Source of the DNA: Paludibacteraceae bacterium
Lineage (GTDB): Bacteria; Bacteroidota; Bacteroidia; Bacteroidales; Paludibacteraceae
Length of the DNA stretch: 64,000 nt
Assembly: GCA_017647145.1 (NCBI GenBank)
Contig: JAGCLD010000007.1
Span: 62,001-126,000 of the forward strand
Direction: 5' to 3'
This document shows, piece after piece, positions 44,835 through 55,000 of the stretch (position 1 is the stretch's first letter; every line of letters starts with the position of its first letter). The notes beneath the pieces are model-generated. The model saw only the letters and a program-made list of their open reading frames with translations. It searched no databases and had not been told where the DNA came from. The translations under genes were made by a program, and so were the position numbers.

Positions 44835-45824
44835 TTAAAAACCCCATTGCAGATAAACCGCTCCCCATATAAATCCAGCCCCGAAAGCTGTCAGCAGCAA
44901 TTTATCTCCTTTTTTCAAACGATCTTGATATTCCCACAAGCATAAGGGCACGCTCGCAGCCGAAGTATTTCCTATATGTTCAATGTTAATCATCACACGT
45001 TCATGCGGTATGGCCGTACGTTTGACCACCGCATCAATAATGCGCAAGTTAGCTTGATGAGGCACCAACCAGTCAATATCCTCACCTGTCAGATTATTAC
45101 GTTCAAGAATATCTGCACACACTTGAGACATATCAGACACAGCATGTTTAAACACCGCCGAACCCTCTTGATAGATATAGTGTTCTCTACGCTCCACTGT
45201 ATCATGAGAGGCTGGACTTACCGACCCGCCCGACTTCATGTGCAAATGTTGATAACCCACTCCATCCGTATGAAGCAAGCAATCAACAATACCTATACCT
45301 TCCTCCGTAGTTGGCTCTACAAGAGCAGCAGCACCTCCATCACCGAATAGCGGGCAAGTCTGTCTATCTTGATAGTCCACCATGAAAGACATCTTTTCTG
45401 CAGCCACAACAAGGACTTTCTTGTATCTACCCGATTCAATAAATCCCGTTGCAATATTAAGTCCGACCAGGAATCCGGAGCATGCAGCCTGAATATCAAA
45501 GGCAAAGGCATTCTTGATTCCTACAGCTTCAGCTATCTTAGAAGCAGTAGAAGGGAATATGTTATCCGGTGTAGATGTAGCACAGAGTATCACCTCTATT
45601 TCTTCTGGTTTGATATTCTTTTTGCTCATCAAGTCCTTCACGGCACACGCCCCGAGATAAGAAGTCCCCAGGTGAGGGTCTCGCAGAATATGACGTTCCT
45701 TGATGCCCACGCGTGTCATAATCCACTCATCCGTGGTATCCACCATGCGACTCAGTTCTTGATTATCAAGAATATCCTCCGGCAGGTATCCCCCTATACC
45801 GGTTATCACTGCTTTTGCTTTCAT
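44835..45824 (-). CDS. fabH: FabH, beta-ketoacyl-ACP synthase III
   Basis: Starts fatty-acid synthesis by condensing acetyl-CoA with malonyl-ACP. The catalytic triad is present: Cys in [13 protein letters not shown] (about residue 113), His in VPHQANLRI, and Asn in [13 protein letters not shown]. 329 residues. It follows rpmF, the conserved ribosome/fatty-acid pairing yceD-rpmF-fabH. A terminator hairpin after rpmF implies that part of the transcripts stop before fabH. Confidence 0.96.
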   Translation of the reverse strand: MKAKAVITGIGGYLPEDILDNQELSRMVDTTDEWIMTRVGIKERHILRDPHLGTSYLGACAVKDLMSKKNIKPEEIEVILCATSTPDNIFPSTASKIAEAVGIKNAFAFDIQAACSGFLVGLNIATGFIESGRYKKVLVVAAEKMSFMVDYQDRQTCPLFGDGGAAALVEPTTEEGIGIVDCLLHTDGVGYQHLHMKSGGSVSPASHDTVERREHYIYQEGSAVFKHAVSDMSQVCADILERNNLTGEDIDWLVPHQANLRIIDAVVKRTAIPHERVMINIEHIGNTSAASVPLCLWEYQDRLKKGDKLLLTAFGAGFIWGAVYLQWGF

Positions 45825-45840
45825 GTATCCTTATTTATTA

Positions 45841-45864
45841 AAAAAAAGCCCTACAAAAGGGCTT
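45841..45864 (-). terminator. Terminator/attenuator between rpmF and fabH
   Basis: Stem AAGCCCT (45846-45852) with AGGGCTT (45858-45864), followed on the minus strand by eight T. It lies 27 bases past rpmF and just ahead of the fabH start, so it may set the ratio of the two products. Confidence 0.7.
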
Positions 45865-45890
45865 AAGATTTTTGAAACAATGCTTATTGC

Positions 45891-46076
45891 TTAAGCATTA
45901 GCAACTTTTTCAATAGCTAATTTACCGCGATAGTATCCACATTCGCCGCAGATAGTGTGGTAAATGTAAGTTGCACCACAGTTAGGGCATACAGCTAAAG
46001 TAGGAGCTTGTGCCTTATAGTGGGTTCTTCTTTTAGCAGTCCGTTGATTGGAGTGTTTTCGTTTAGGATGTGCCAT
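45891..46076 (-). CDS. rpmF: Ribosomal protein L32
   Basis: 61 residues. The N-terminus MAHPKRKHSNQRTAKRRTHY is the L32 signature. A zinc ribbon follows, CPNCGATYIYHTICGECGYY, with all four Cys present (the zinc-binding, C+ form). It lies between the DUF177 gene and fabH. Confidence 0.97.
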   Translation of the reverse strand: MAHPKRKHSNQRTAKRRTHYKAQAPTLAVCPNCGATYIYHTICGECGYYRGKLAIEKVANA

Positions 46077-46154
46077 TTCTCTCTAAATTTATTACAGTTA
46101 ATATATTCTATTTTATTTTTCTATTTTATTTTTTCTCTCATGGAAGAGAAAATG

Positions 46155-46673
46155 CTAATCTTCTTCTTCATAATACTCTGAATCCTCATCCTCTTCATCT
46201 CCTTCATCATTCAGACTTACAGCTATGTGGCTGCGCAACTTTGCTGCCATTGTTTTGTTACATTCCCCCGGAGCATGTACATGCTTAATTGGTATGGCCA
46301 GCGCTATCAATTCATACAAGAACCAAGCCACATTCAACACCGGGTCTCTTTCAGGCAACACCATTACTTCTCCATCATCCGTCAATTCATCGCCCAAGCG
46401 GATACGTAATTTATCATCCGCCTTGATAGCTTGCACCATATCGTCCAAACATCTATCACAAGCAATTATTGCCGTTCCCTCCACCTGAAATTTCACCTCA
46501 TATCCGGCAGCACTCGCCATTACATCCACCACAGCTGTCACATTTCCCCTTTGCACTTCTGTGCTGTCAATCTTCCCAAAATACTCATCATCCAGTGTAT
46601 ATGTATAAGAATGCTTGCCTTGTCCTAAGGCTTTCAAATCAATGTTATAGGCAGCAAACTTCGACATTTTCAC
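46155..46673 (-). CDS. DUF177/YceD family protein
   Basis: 172 residues. The central CDRCLDD motif and beta-rich layout fit the YceD/DUF177 family, implicated in 23S rRNA accumulation in bacteria and plants. The C-terminus is acidic (EGDEEDEDSEYYEEED). It sits upstream of rpmF and fabH, its usual place. A promoter-like TACCTTTG (minus strand, 46697-46704) with TTTG 18 bases upstream precedes it. Confidence 0.88.
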   Translation of the reverse strand: MKMSKFAAYNIDLKALGQGKHSYTYTLDDEYFGKIDSTEVQRGNVTAVVDVMASAAGYEVKFQVEGTAIIACDRCLDDMVQAIKADDKLRIRLGDELTDDGEVMVLPERDPVLNVAWFLYELIALAIPIKHVHAPGECNKTMAAKLRSHIAVSLNDEGDEEDEDSEYYEEED

Positions 46674-46696
46674 TTTCTGTTTGACAAAGGTGGCTG

Positions 46697-46726
46697 CAAA
46701 GGTACAAAAAAAAGCCTTATATCAAA
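46697..46726 (-). promoter_or_regulatory. Promoter of DUF177-rpmF(-fabH)
   Basis: On the minus strand TTTG (46723-46726), 18-base spacer, TACCTTTG (46697-46704). The spacer is one base shorter than most in this window. Confidence 0.6.
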
Positions 46727-46735
46727 AACATTTTC

Positions 46736-47890
46736 TTATTTTTTGTACACAGAAGATAATGGCAGTTCCACTCGTATGGTCGTTCCCACTCCAATTTCCG
46801 ATTGTTTCACATACACTTTTCCCTTGTGATATTCCTCCACAATTCTTCTCACCAAGGACAATCCCAATCCCCATCCACGCTGCTTTGTAGTATATCCGGG
46901 TCTAAACACCTTCTTGAACTCGCGATGTGTGATTCCCCTGCCTGTATCTATAAAATCCAGCACAACAATCTTTTCTTTCGGAGTCAACTGCACACACAAT
47001 TTTCCTTTGCCCTCCATAGCATCAATCGCATTTTTCACTATATTTTCCACCACCCATTCCATTAAAGGAGTATTTATATTGCAATAAACACACACCTCCG
47101 GCAATTTCATCTCAAGGTCCACTTGCTTAGAAATACGTCCTTCCATATATCGCATAGCATGCCTGAGCGTCTCCCTCAGGTCAGTAGTGAGCAGTTCCGG
47201 CTGAGAGCCTATCTTTGAGAATCTTTCCGCAATCATGTGCAGTCGTTCCACATCCTTCACTATCTCGGGCAGATACTTAGCACTATCATTATTCATTTTG
47301 AGGAGTTCCGTCCACGCCAAAAGAGAAGATATAGGAGTACCCAGCTGATGAGCCGTTTCTTTTGACAATCCCACCCACACTTTATTTTGTTCTGCATTCT
47401 TTATGCTGGCAAATGCCACAAATGCAACACACAGAAACAAGGCGATGACAGCATACTGCACATACGGATAATACTGCAACATACGCAACAAATGTGAGTC
47501 ATCGTAATAGATATACTGCATATCATCCGGCGAAATCATCACTTCAATTCTGTTACCCGCCTCTTTGAGGCGTTCAATCGCACGAGCATAAGCCTGAGGT
47601 TTCTTACTCACATTCCGCACAAAGAGTACACTATCTTTGTCATCAGTCATATACACCGGTATGGTCGTATTCCCCTCTATAATACCCGAAATAAAATCTA
47701 TATCTGTATTTTCATCTGCTGTAATAAAAAGTGTAGTGGCCTCTGCCCACACCTCAATTTTTCGCTTTTCTTCTATTGCGAGTTCATCAGCCATACGTTG
47801 CATAAAAAAGAGTGACACCATCACGATGACAGAGGCACATATCAAGAAAACATACCTAAAGGTATCCGAGGTTTGCAGTTTAATGTTCAT
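46736..47890 (-). CDS. Membrane sensor histidine kinase (orphan)
   Basis: 384 residues. Two transmembrane helices (about 11-31 and 143-163) flank a periplasmic sensor region of about 110 residues with no domain I recognise. The phospho-acceptor His lies in KETAHQLGTPISSLLAW (about 178). The ATPase domain has an N box (VVENIVKNAIDAMEG), G1 (DTGRGITHREF) and G2 (GWGLGLSLV). No response regulator gene is adjacent on either side, so the partner must be elsewhere. The stimulus is unknown. Confidence 0.92.
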   Translation of the reverse strand: MNIKLQTSDTFRYVFLICASVIVMVSLFFMQRMADELAIEEKRKIEVWAEATTLFITADENTDIDFISGIIEGNTTIPVYMTDDKDSVLFVRNVSKKPQAYARAIERLKEAGNRIEVMISPDDMQYIYYDDSHLLRMLQYYPYVQYAVIALFLCVAFVAFASIKNAEQNKVWVGLSKETAHQLGTPISSLLAWTELLKMNNDSAKYLPEIVKDVERLHMIAERFSKIGSQPELLTTDLRETLRHAMRYMEGRISKQVDLEMKLPEVCVYCNINTPLMEWVVENIVKNAIDAMEGKGKLCVQLTPKEKIVVLDFIDTGRGITHREFKKVFRPGYTTKQRGWGLGLSLVRRIVEEYHKGKVYVKQSEIGVGTTIRVELPLSSVYKK

Positions 47891-48050
47891 AGCTTGTTTT
47901 TAACAAGTAACAGAATGGAGATATTGAGACGGATTTACATCCTTTGGTTCTATTAATAAAACGTTAGAAAGTCTGAAAAATTGCCTATAAGCTCAAAAAA
48001 ATATCCTCCTTTTATGACGATATTTCTACATTTAATCCATTCGTTTCCCT

Positions 48051-48058
48051 TATTTTTG
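48051..48058 (+). promoter_or_regulatory. -7 box upstream of the GH88/105 gene
   Basis: TATTTTTG fits TAnnTTTG, 26 bases before the ATG at 48085. The -33 box is not convincing. Confidence 0.45.
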
Positions 48059-48084
48059 CATCCGTAAACAAGTAATTTTATTCT

Positions 48085-49674
48085 ATGAAAAAAAATAAAC
48101 TACTATTATTATTGTGCTTGGTGGCTTACATGGTAAGTCAAGCAGCTACCCCAGTTACATTTGATGAAAATATCCGCTATTCTCAATTGGTTATAGATGC
48201 AACCCTGTATCATTTTAAAGCCAATGAAAAGACAGCAGGATTTGCTAAATATGATGCAATGGGTACTTTGGTTAAAGAGGCTGAATCTACACGTGGTTTT
48301 GACTACGTGCCGGGATTAGTGGCTAAGGCGGTATTGGAAGCAGTGGACTACTATAAGGATGAAGAATTTGCAAAACCGTGGTTTTATAGCATACAAGATT
48401 ATGGAAATGAGTATTATGATGGCACAGGCACCAATAGATATAAAGATAAAGATGATGATGGTGTACCTAACAGCGGTGGTAGTTTGGATGATTTGAATGC
48501 GTGTAAGTTATATTTTACATTAGCTGACCTTACCAAACCAGGTGCTGTGTTTGAGAATGCTACTACCTATTCCCATTGTGCTACAGCAAAAGAGAGGACA
48601 CGTACAGCTTTGAAAGCTCATGACGAAGACTATAGTATATCTGTGGAAGGTGATTCTCCTATTTCTAATGCGGCAGCATTACCTCTTCCGGGCGGCGGTA
48701 CTTATGATGTGACCGGTGGTTGGTTTCATAAGAAAGATTATTACAATCAACTTTGGTTAGATGGACAATATATGGGACCTGCCCTATTGGCACAGTTAGT
48801 GGCAGAAGGTAAGTATATTTCCGGCTCAGCTGAAGGTGATTGGAATATTATCATGAAGCAGTTTGACATCACGTGGACTTATCTTTGGAATGAAGAAGAC
48901 AAACTACTCTATCACGCCTTTTGTGCTGATGGTGGTACAAATAGTTCATCAAGATCTACTGATTGGCAAGGTTTGAGCACTACTAAGGGTAAAGAATGCT
49001 ATCATTCGGCAGACTATTGGGGGCGTGCTGTAGGTTGGTATGTGTTGGCTTTGGTTGATGTATTGGAACAAATGGATAAAGCCGGAATGTCTAAATCTGA
49101 CGCTCGTTATCAACGTTTGTTGACTTATCTTCAAAAGTCTGCTGACGGCTTGTTAGCCCGTCAAGATGCAACTTCTGGTTGTTGGTATCAATTATTGAAG
49201 TATAACAACACTTTCTGCGTGGACAAATATGTAGATGAAAACGAAAATACAATTCAGTCAGGCAACAAATGTAATTATTTAGAGGCTTCTGCTTCGGCTA
49301 TTTTTACGGCTTTCTATCTCAAAGCTATGCGTTTAGGCTATTTAGATAAGGCTACTTATGAAGCACCTGCAAAGAAGGCTTATAAAGGTTTGGTCGAAAC
49401 ATTCCTTAAAGAAAACGTAGGTGATAATAATGATTATGGCTTGATTCAAAGTTGTAAGTCTGCTGGATTGGGAGGAAAGTCAGGTAGTGATAGACGTACT
49501 GGCTCAGCAGCGTATTATCTATTAGGTACAGACGTCGGTGTAACAACCGATTATACAGAAGGAAAAATCTTAGGTGCATTTGTCTTAGCTGCAGTAGAAT
49601 ACGAACGTGCTTATTATCGTGTACCGGAGTTATCTGACAACAACTGTCGTTGTTTATCAGTCTCTTTTCATTAA
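48085..49674 (+). CDS. Glycoside hydrolase of the GH88/GH105 type, secreted
   Basis: 529 residues with a clear signal peptide (LLLLLCLVAYMVSQAA). The remainder is the alpha/alpha-barrel of unsaturated glucuronyl/rhamnogalacturonyl hydrolases: GFDYVPGLVAKAVLEAVDYY, YWGRAVGWYVLALVDVLEQM, CWYQLLKYNNTFC and NYLEASASAIFTAFYLKAM. Such enzymes remove the unsaturated uronic acid that polysaccharide lyases leave at chain ends, as in pectin breakdown. There is no SusC/SusD pair or lyase nearby, so it is not in a visible utilisation locus. It lacks a T9SS sorting domain. Confidence 0.87.
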   Translation: MKKNKLLLLLCLVAYMVSQAATPVTFDENIRYSQLVIDATLYHFKANEKTAGFAKYDAMGTLVKEAESTRGFDYVPGLVAKAVLEAVDYYKDEEFAKPWFYSIQDYGNEYYDGTGTNRYKDKDDDGVPNSGGSLDDLNACKLYFTLADLTKPGAVFENATTYSHCATAKERTRTALKAHDEDYSISVEGDSPISNAAALPLPGGGTYDVTGGWFHKKDYYNQLWLDGQYMGPALLAQLVAEGKYISGSAEGDWNIIMKQFDITWTYLWNEEDKLLYHAFCADGGTNSSSRSTDWQGLSTTKGKECYHSADYWGRAVGWYVLALVDVLEQMDKAGMSKSDARYQRLLTYLQKSADGLLARQDATSGCWYQLLKYNNTFCVDKYVDENENTIQSGNKCNYLEASASAIFTAFYLKAMRLGYLDKATYEAPAKKAYKGLVETFLKENVGDNNDYGLIQSCKSAGLGGKSGSDRRTGSAAYYLLGTDVGVTTDYTEGKILGAFVLAAVEYERAYYRVPELSDNNCRCLSVSFH

Positions 49675-49717
49675 GCCATTATAGTGACATAAGATAGGTT
49701 TTTTAAGGTATATTGAG

Positions 49718-49757
49718 AAAGACGAGTTGTACACCACCATCCGTACAACTCGTCTTT
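49718..49757 (+). terminator. Terminator of the GH88/105 gene
   Basis: Perfect 15-bp stem AAAGACGAGTTGTAC (49718-49732) with GTACAACTCGTCTTT (49743-49757), followed by TT. Confidence 0.9.
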
Positions 49758-49920
49758 TTGCATCTATGCACCAATCAACTTCCAACAGACAAAACATCTA
49801 CCTCACCACTTAGCTATTTCTTAAGAAAGGAACTTGCATAAAAAAGAAATCTCAACCGCAAGGCTTATGCGATTGAGATTCACCTTTATGCACTGTAAGA
49901 TTTTCACCGCACACCAATAA

Positions 49921-50514
49921 TTATTTATTGAGGCGGTTCAGATAGCGTTGCTCTATGAGTTTCCAGTCGATGATACCCCAGATATGCATCAAGTGGTCTG
50001 CGCGTTGATTACGATAGTCGATGTAGTAAGCATGTTCCCACACGTCAAATGTAAGCAAAGGAATATAGCCCTTGGTCAGTGGATTGCCGGCATTGCTTTC
50101 CGACATGATGCTGACATGTCCTTTTCGGTCGCTCACCAGCCACACCCAACCCGAGCCAAAAAGTCCTAAAGCTGCTTTGTTCATTTCTTCTTTAAATGCT
50201 CCAAAACTTCCCCAACGGGTCAGAATGGCACTTCGCAGTGCACCGACGGGCTCACCTCCTCCTTCCGGAGAAAAACTTTCAAAGTAAAATGTGTGATTCC
50301 ACACTTGCGCAGCATTGTTAAATACAGCGCCTTCACTTGTGCGTACAATCTCAGCCAACTCTGCGTTTTCCCACTCAGTCCCCTCAATCAGTTTATTGAG
50401 ATTATTGATATAGGCTGGCAGATGTTTTCCATAGTGATATTCGATAGTCTGTTGACTAATAGCTGGTTCAAGTGCATTTGGTGCGTAGGGCAATGCCGGT
50501 AGAGTGAATTTCAT
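49921..50514 (-). CDS. sodB: Fe/Mn superoxide dismutase
   Basis: Converts superoxide to peroxide and oxygen in the cytosol. 197 residues from the start at 50514 (MKFTLPALPYAPNALEPAIS); the ATG 24 bases upstream adds a hydrophobic tail. Metal ligands are His in EYHYGKHLPAY, His in VWNHTFYFESFSP, and Asp and His in DVWEHAYYIDYRNQRADHL. Most family members have a Trp after HTFY where this one has Phe, which is a minor difference. The metal used cannot be told from sequence. Confidence 0.95.
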   Translation of the reverse strand: MKFTLPALPYAPNALEPAISQQTIEYHYGKHLPAYINNLNKLIEGTEWENAELAEIVRTSEGAVFNNAAQVWNHTFYFESFSPEGGGEPVGALRSAILTRWGSFGAFKEEMNKAALGLFGSGWVWLVSDRKGHVSIMSESNAGNPLTKGYIPLLTFDVWEHAYYIDYRNQRADHLMHIWGIIDWKLIEQRYLNRLNK

Positions 50515-50633
50515 AATGAATAGTATTAAAAAGTTCATAGTAACAGTTTATTTGTACGTATATAACACTATTCTCTTGCCTAAAGTTCACACTCTAAGCC
50601 ACATCACTCATTTGACCGGGATTTACTCCGGAC

Positions 50634-51323
50634 TCATGCCGTTGTTGTACGCTGACGTCGGTAGATGTAAAAAAAGAAGATAGGCAACAACACCCACGGA
50701 CAATCACCAATAGGAGTGACGCCCCCCACAGCACCACCACTACCACTCCCGGGAGGCGGAGCACGTTGTATGTCTGCAAAGGGAAGTTCATCTGAGAAAG
50801 GCTCAAGGATGTCGGATGTATTTCCTGCACGGATAGCCGTCATCTTCGGTGTAGGTAGTAAGATAGTAGCTTGTGCTATGACTTTTCCTGTAAGCACAGA
50901 AGGAGTAACACTCACTAAGGAAGACACATTAAACCCTTGTCCTCCTCCCACAGAATGCACTGAGCGCGTTCTCGGTTTGCAAGAACTCATTCCCACAGGA
51001 CTTCCGTTCATGTATGATGTAGGCAGTTGCGTGGCAATCACTTGAGGAGTGGCTTGCGCAGTCCATTCTTCGTAATCCCCTTTTATTGCCTCCAGTGCCA
51101 ATTCTCCATGCGCAGCAGGGTCCGACACATTTGTCCTTGGTGCGACGGCTTGAAAACTGTTAGTGGGAACCACCATAGGAGTTATAGGAGGAAGAAGAAG
51201 ATCAATGGCATTTGCAGCATGCTGAACGCTCCGGCTCCATTGCCGTAGCGACAGAAACAAACCACAGCCCAGCAGGGCACAACTAATCCATATATGTAAG
51301 GTTCTTTTCCGGCTTATAATCAT
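50634..51323 (-). CDS. Small exported protein with Cys-Pro-Trp C-terminal tail, cassette B
   Basis: 229 residues, paralogue of the gene at 16205-16864. An N-terminal hydrophobic segment (LHIWISCALLGCGLFLSL) is followed by a polar middle with the shared islands ELALEAIKGDYEEW, TSYMNG, RSVHSVGGGQGFN, EPFSDE and PPGSGSG. The C-terminus is PIGDCPWVLL, a hydrophobic stretch, then YRRQR. Conservation is concentrated in those islands and the tail. In this cassette the gene is separated from its large partner by a REP-associated transposase, whereas cassette A has only 21 bases between the two genes. Confidence 0.75.
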   Translation of the reverse strand: MIISRKRTLHIWISCALLGCGLFLSLRQWSRSVQHAANAIDLLLPPITPMVVPTNSFQAVAPRTNVSDPAAHGELALEAIKGDYEEWTAQATPQVIATQLPTSYMNGSPVGMSSCKPRTRSVHSVGGGQGFNVSSLVSVTPSVLTGKVIAQATILLPTPKMTAIRAGNTSDILEPFSDELPFADIQRAPPPGSGSGGAVGGVTPIGDCPWVLLPIFFFYIYRRQRTTTA

Positions 51324-51385
51324 TGATAATTTGTAAAATAAATTTCAGTTAGGTCGGTATAGTTAGGTATATATAAGGCTTTTCA

Positions 51386-51946
51386 TTAATTATAAAAACA
51401 ATCTTTTCCCCAATTAGCCACATTACTTTCAATGTATGTCGATATATGGTTTAAATCTTCCACTCCTCGTATCATGTGATCGTGGTAACGTTGTTGCCAA
51501 GCAAATTCCAAGCCACATTTGTGAGCATACTTGCTTACTGCAGATTTAAGCGATCCTACATAGGTCGATAACAAAGGAAGACGATGACACGCTATTCTTT
51601 TGAATATGCGTTCTTCTCTTGTAGGGACACGGCGTGCCGTGTCCGCCTGTTTTGTTTGGTTGCTCTCGGACACGGCACGCCGTGTCCCTACAACATCTAT
51701 AATCGCATGGAAATGATTGGGCATCACCACATGTTGTAATACGTCAATATGCATATGATGTTGCAGTGTGTTGTTTAATTCATTCTCTAAAAAAACACCT
51801 ACTTCAGTCATAGCCATTTTATTGTCATTAATTTCGCCGAAGAAATGTTTATGCTTGTGCGTACACACTGTAATAAAATACATTCCTTCGTTATAGTCTA
51901 ACCAATCAACACGAGGCGTTTTACGTTGTGTAAATTGTTTTTTCAT
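51386..51946 (-). CDS. REP-associated tyrosine transposase (RAYT)
   Basis: Y1-type single-strand transposase of the IS200/IS605-related TnpA_REP family, which mobilises short palindromes. The family N-terminus YFITVCTHKHKHFFGEI and the HUH metal site HVVMPNHFHAIID are present; the catalytic Tyr probably lies in the C-terminal half (LPLLSTYVGSLKSAVSKYAH). I set the start at the ATG at 51946 (MKKQFTQRKTPRVDW). An in-frame GTG at 51970 lies inside a REP palindrome and is a less likely start. A pair of REP palindromes is embedded in the reading frame (51621-51691), coding for GTRRAVSESN and ADTARRVPTREE. Confidence 0.88.
   Translation of the reverse strand: MKKQFTQRKTPRVDWLDYNEGMYFITVCTHKHKHFFGEINDNKMAMTEVGVFLENELNNTLQHHMHIDVLQHVVMPNHFHAIIDVVGTRRAVSESNQTKQADTARRVPTREERIFKRIACHRLPLLSTYVGSLKSAVSKYAHKCGLEFAWQQRYHDHMIRGVEDLNHISTYIESNVANWGKDCFYN
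51621..51691. repeat. Inverted REP pair inside the RAYT gene
   Basis: GTAGGGACACGGCGTGCCGT, continuing GTCCG (51621-51645), and CTCGGACACGGCACGCCGTG, continuing TCCCTAC (51665-51691), are inverted copies around a 19-base linker. The core GGACACGGC(A/G)(C/T)GCCGTGTCC is itself a palindrome. The pair has a non-coding counterpart at 62786-62869. Confidence 0.9.
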
Positions 51947-51961
51947 TTCTTTCTTTTCCTT

Positions 51962-51988
51962 CTCGGACACGGCACGCCGTGTCCCTAC
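51962..51988. repeat. REP palindrome 5' of the RAYT gene
   Basis: CTCGGACACGGCACGCCGTG followed by TCCCTAC, identical to the right-hand REP inside the gene. It lies 16 bases upstream of the ATG at 51946 and 17 bases past the stop of the large cargo gene. Confidence 0.9.
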
Positions 51989-52004
51989 ATTCTTTGTACG
52001 ATGT

Positions 52005-55000
52005 TTATTCCACCAACAATTTCACTTCTTGATAATCGGTCGGCGTGCCCACCTTTATGACATACGTTCCGGTATATAAACCTCTCACTGTATGCAGTGG
52101 CACTACCGGAGCTTGATGCACAATGCGCCCGTTCATATCGATCACATAGATTTGTGCATCCTTTTCCGTATTGCCCGCATGCACCACAGCCACACCCTTC
52201 ATGGGCGACCATGCTTGGAGCGCAGTTTCCTTCACGGCAGGCAACTCAGTAGCCGGTCCTTCCGGCAACGTAGGCGCCTGACTCACTCTGCGACGTAAGA
52301 AGAAACGTCCGGCTTCTTCACTATCCAACAAGTCAATATCTACACTGCAAGAACCCGGCGTGATAAGAACACTATCCTCCATAAATGCATCATACAATTC
52401 CACTTCTCCACCCAAAGCCTCTATATTTTCAAAGTGCAGTGTGAGCATTTGTTCTTGGCTTTGAATGTAGAGCGGAATAATGTCCGGCTCACTCACCACA
52501 TTCACCCCCACCACCTGTTCGCCTGCCAAAGTAGCAAGGCAGAACGCATAATCTTGTACATCAAAGAGTGGTGCATCTTCCGCCATGGAATAGTCATTAC
52601 GAGCAGTGCTATCCACCACAATAAGTGTGTTTCCGCTCACACCCTCTCCCGTAGCACGAATGTTCACTATGGGCGATGCGACAGTATCTTTCTGTCCTTG
52701 ACGACGAGGCGCAAGACTTGCACCACTTGTAATCGTCGGATTCGCCTTAAACATATCCGGAGTAAAGCGGAGCGAAAGACTTGTAACTTCCGGATATGTA
52801 GTTGGAACATTTTGTTCTGTGTCCGGTTCTTTTTGAAGATACACTGCTGTAGGATAAGGGGGCCAAGCGCTCGTTCCTGTTCTCCAGAAAAAGCCCTGCT
52901 TATCACCTTTAGGATCTTGATTGAGATAAGAAATCTGCACACTCCAACTTTCAGAAGTAACTGTATACCATTTCTTATTCGCCACATCCCACGTAAGTTT
53001 CAATTGATCTTTTAAATTACCCGATTCATCAGCATGAAAGTAATAATCTTGATTTCCTCCATTTCTTTTTACCAACTGACGGCTGGCAATAGTAAGGTAA
53101 TAAGACGCTCCACTTTTAGATATTTTCCCTTTTATGCTCTCGGTGCTACCCGGATAAAATCCAAAAATATCTACTTGGTCATAACTTCCCTCAACGGGGA
53201 GGAGTGTGATAGTTGCAGTACCATCAGCCTCAAATGTTTCAGTTCTATTGCTGTAAGTTTTACAATTAGCCTCTACTCCATCGGGCAAGCTATAATAAAT
53301 TGAAACTGACTTTTCTGCACGTTTTACATCTGATGTATATGTTCCTAAAGCCTCGGGTAAGATAAAATCAACTTCCTCGGTAAGTTCGTTAGGTAAGGTG
53401 CGACGCGTCTGCGTTCCCGTCATATCATTATACACCCACCAAGCAACTAAGTTACCTCGATTAGTGTTGTTGTTGTCATCTACACCATAACCATCTCCAT
53501 CAAAATAACCTTTTTTCTTAATTACATTAGAAAGATCTCCTGATTGAAGTTCTGGGTTATAGATGGCAAAGCCATTTTTTAAAGCTAAGTCTATTTGACC
53601 TTTATCTGTTATTGTATAAGTGATAACTACATTATTATTTAATTCCGTTGCATATTGTGTATAATAATCATAGCAATCTCTTTCTGCTTGCCATGATTCA
53701 TTAGGCATACCTGTAAATACGTATTGCGCTCCTTGCGTGTAGTTCCCTTCACTAAACGTGGATGTAGGTGTTAATACAGGTGATTTGGAGTTCGATCCAT
53801 AAATGTATAAGTTTTTATTGCCATTGTACCAATCATTATTGACATAACTGATATCAGTACCATTTTTGATGGTAATCGTACCATGGTTTTCATCCGTTGG
53901 TTTTACGGTAGCATTAATGCTTGTGCCCTTCCCAGCAAAATTTATAAGTATTACTTGACTGGGATTGTTCTCGTTGGGCTTGATGGTTAGCGTGTGGGAT
54001 TCTGTGGAAGCAGGTACAGTCGCATGACTAAATTTCCATTCCCATTTATACCCCCAACTAAATCGATACTCGTATTTTCTTCTATACAACTTAATCTCCG
54101 GACAACTATACGTACAACTATATTCTCCGGCTAATTTCTCAGTAGGCAGATTGACAACGTGAAATCCATGTGCAGGCGCAACATAGTACTTTTCATTACT
54201 ACTTGTTACCTGACTGCTTGTATTGTCGATTACGTAAAGGGTATGGTCTTTATAATATAGAATTGATTCATTACCTCTTCCCAATGACTGCTCATTGTGA
54301 CGATACACGTAAGGTGTAGTGTTAGCCTGTTCTGAGGAATTAATGTAAAGAAATGCTGCAATGTCAAGATATGCCATAGCCGGGTTGCCCAATGCAAACA
54401 TATTGACATTTTGTTCCGGTTTTTCAAAACGTAACATTGATATGTCCATCACCCCATTCGCATAGGCATTATCATAGACAAATCTTCCGCTTTCGGCTGT
54501 ACGGGGAGTAGTTTCTCCAAAGGACTGTTTTTTACCGTTTTGGTCGTAATAGTAATAGGTGGTTTCCTGACTTGGAAAGTGGAATGTAGCCACGCCGTCT
54601 TCCTTCGTATCCACCCACACATCAAGGGCTTGTAGGGCTTTATACTTTGTATTGAGTGCATTCTTTGGGTCAGCCCATCCACTGGTAAAGGTGGAAACTG
54701 CCGTTTCTCCATAGTTGCCACGCTGCGTGCTCGTTTCGGAAAAAAGACTTTGATAAGTACCTCCCGGATGGATGCGGTTTTTTCCGTTAGGACCATCAGT
54801 AGGCTTGTATTGCGCAGGAGTAAATTCACTCCATTCTCCTCCTTGCTCTTTTGTAAAAAAGTCACCCGAATAAGTTTCTTTCAGCGGCGGTGTGATGCGC
54901 ACATAGCGGTTGGTGTTCACACTGATGTCCACAAAGGCTTTCGTGTAGGTGAGCAAGTGTTGATTTTGCATGCGTGCTCCTGCTTCCATGTAGATATTGC

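Noticed and set aside
51947-51970. GTG start for the RAYT gene at 51970
   Set aside because: The GTG lies within the REP palindrome; the ATG at 51946 gives a normal family N-terminus.
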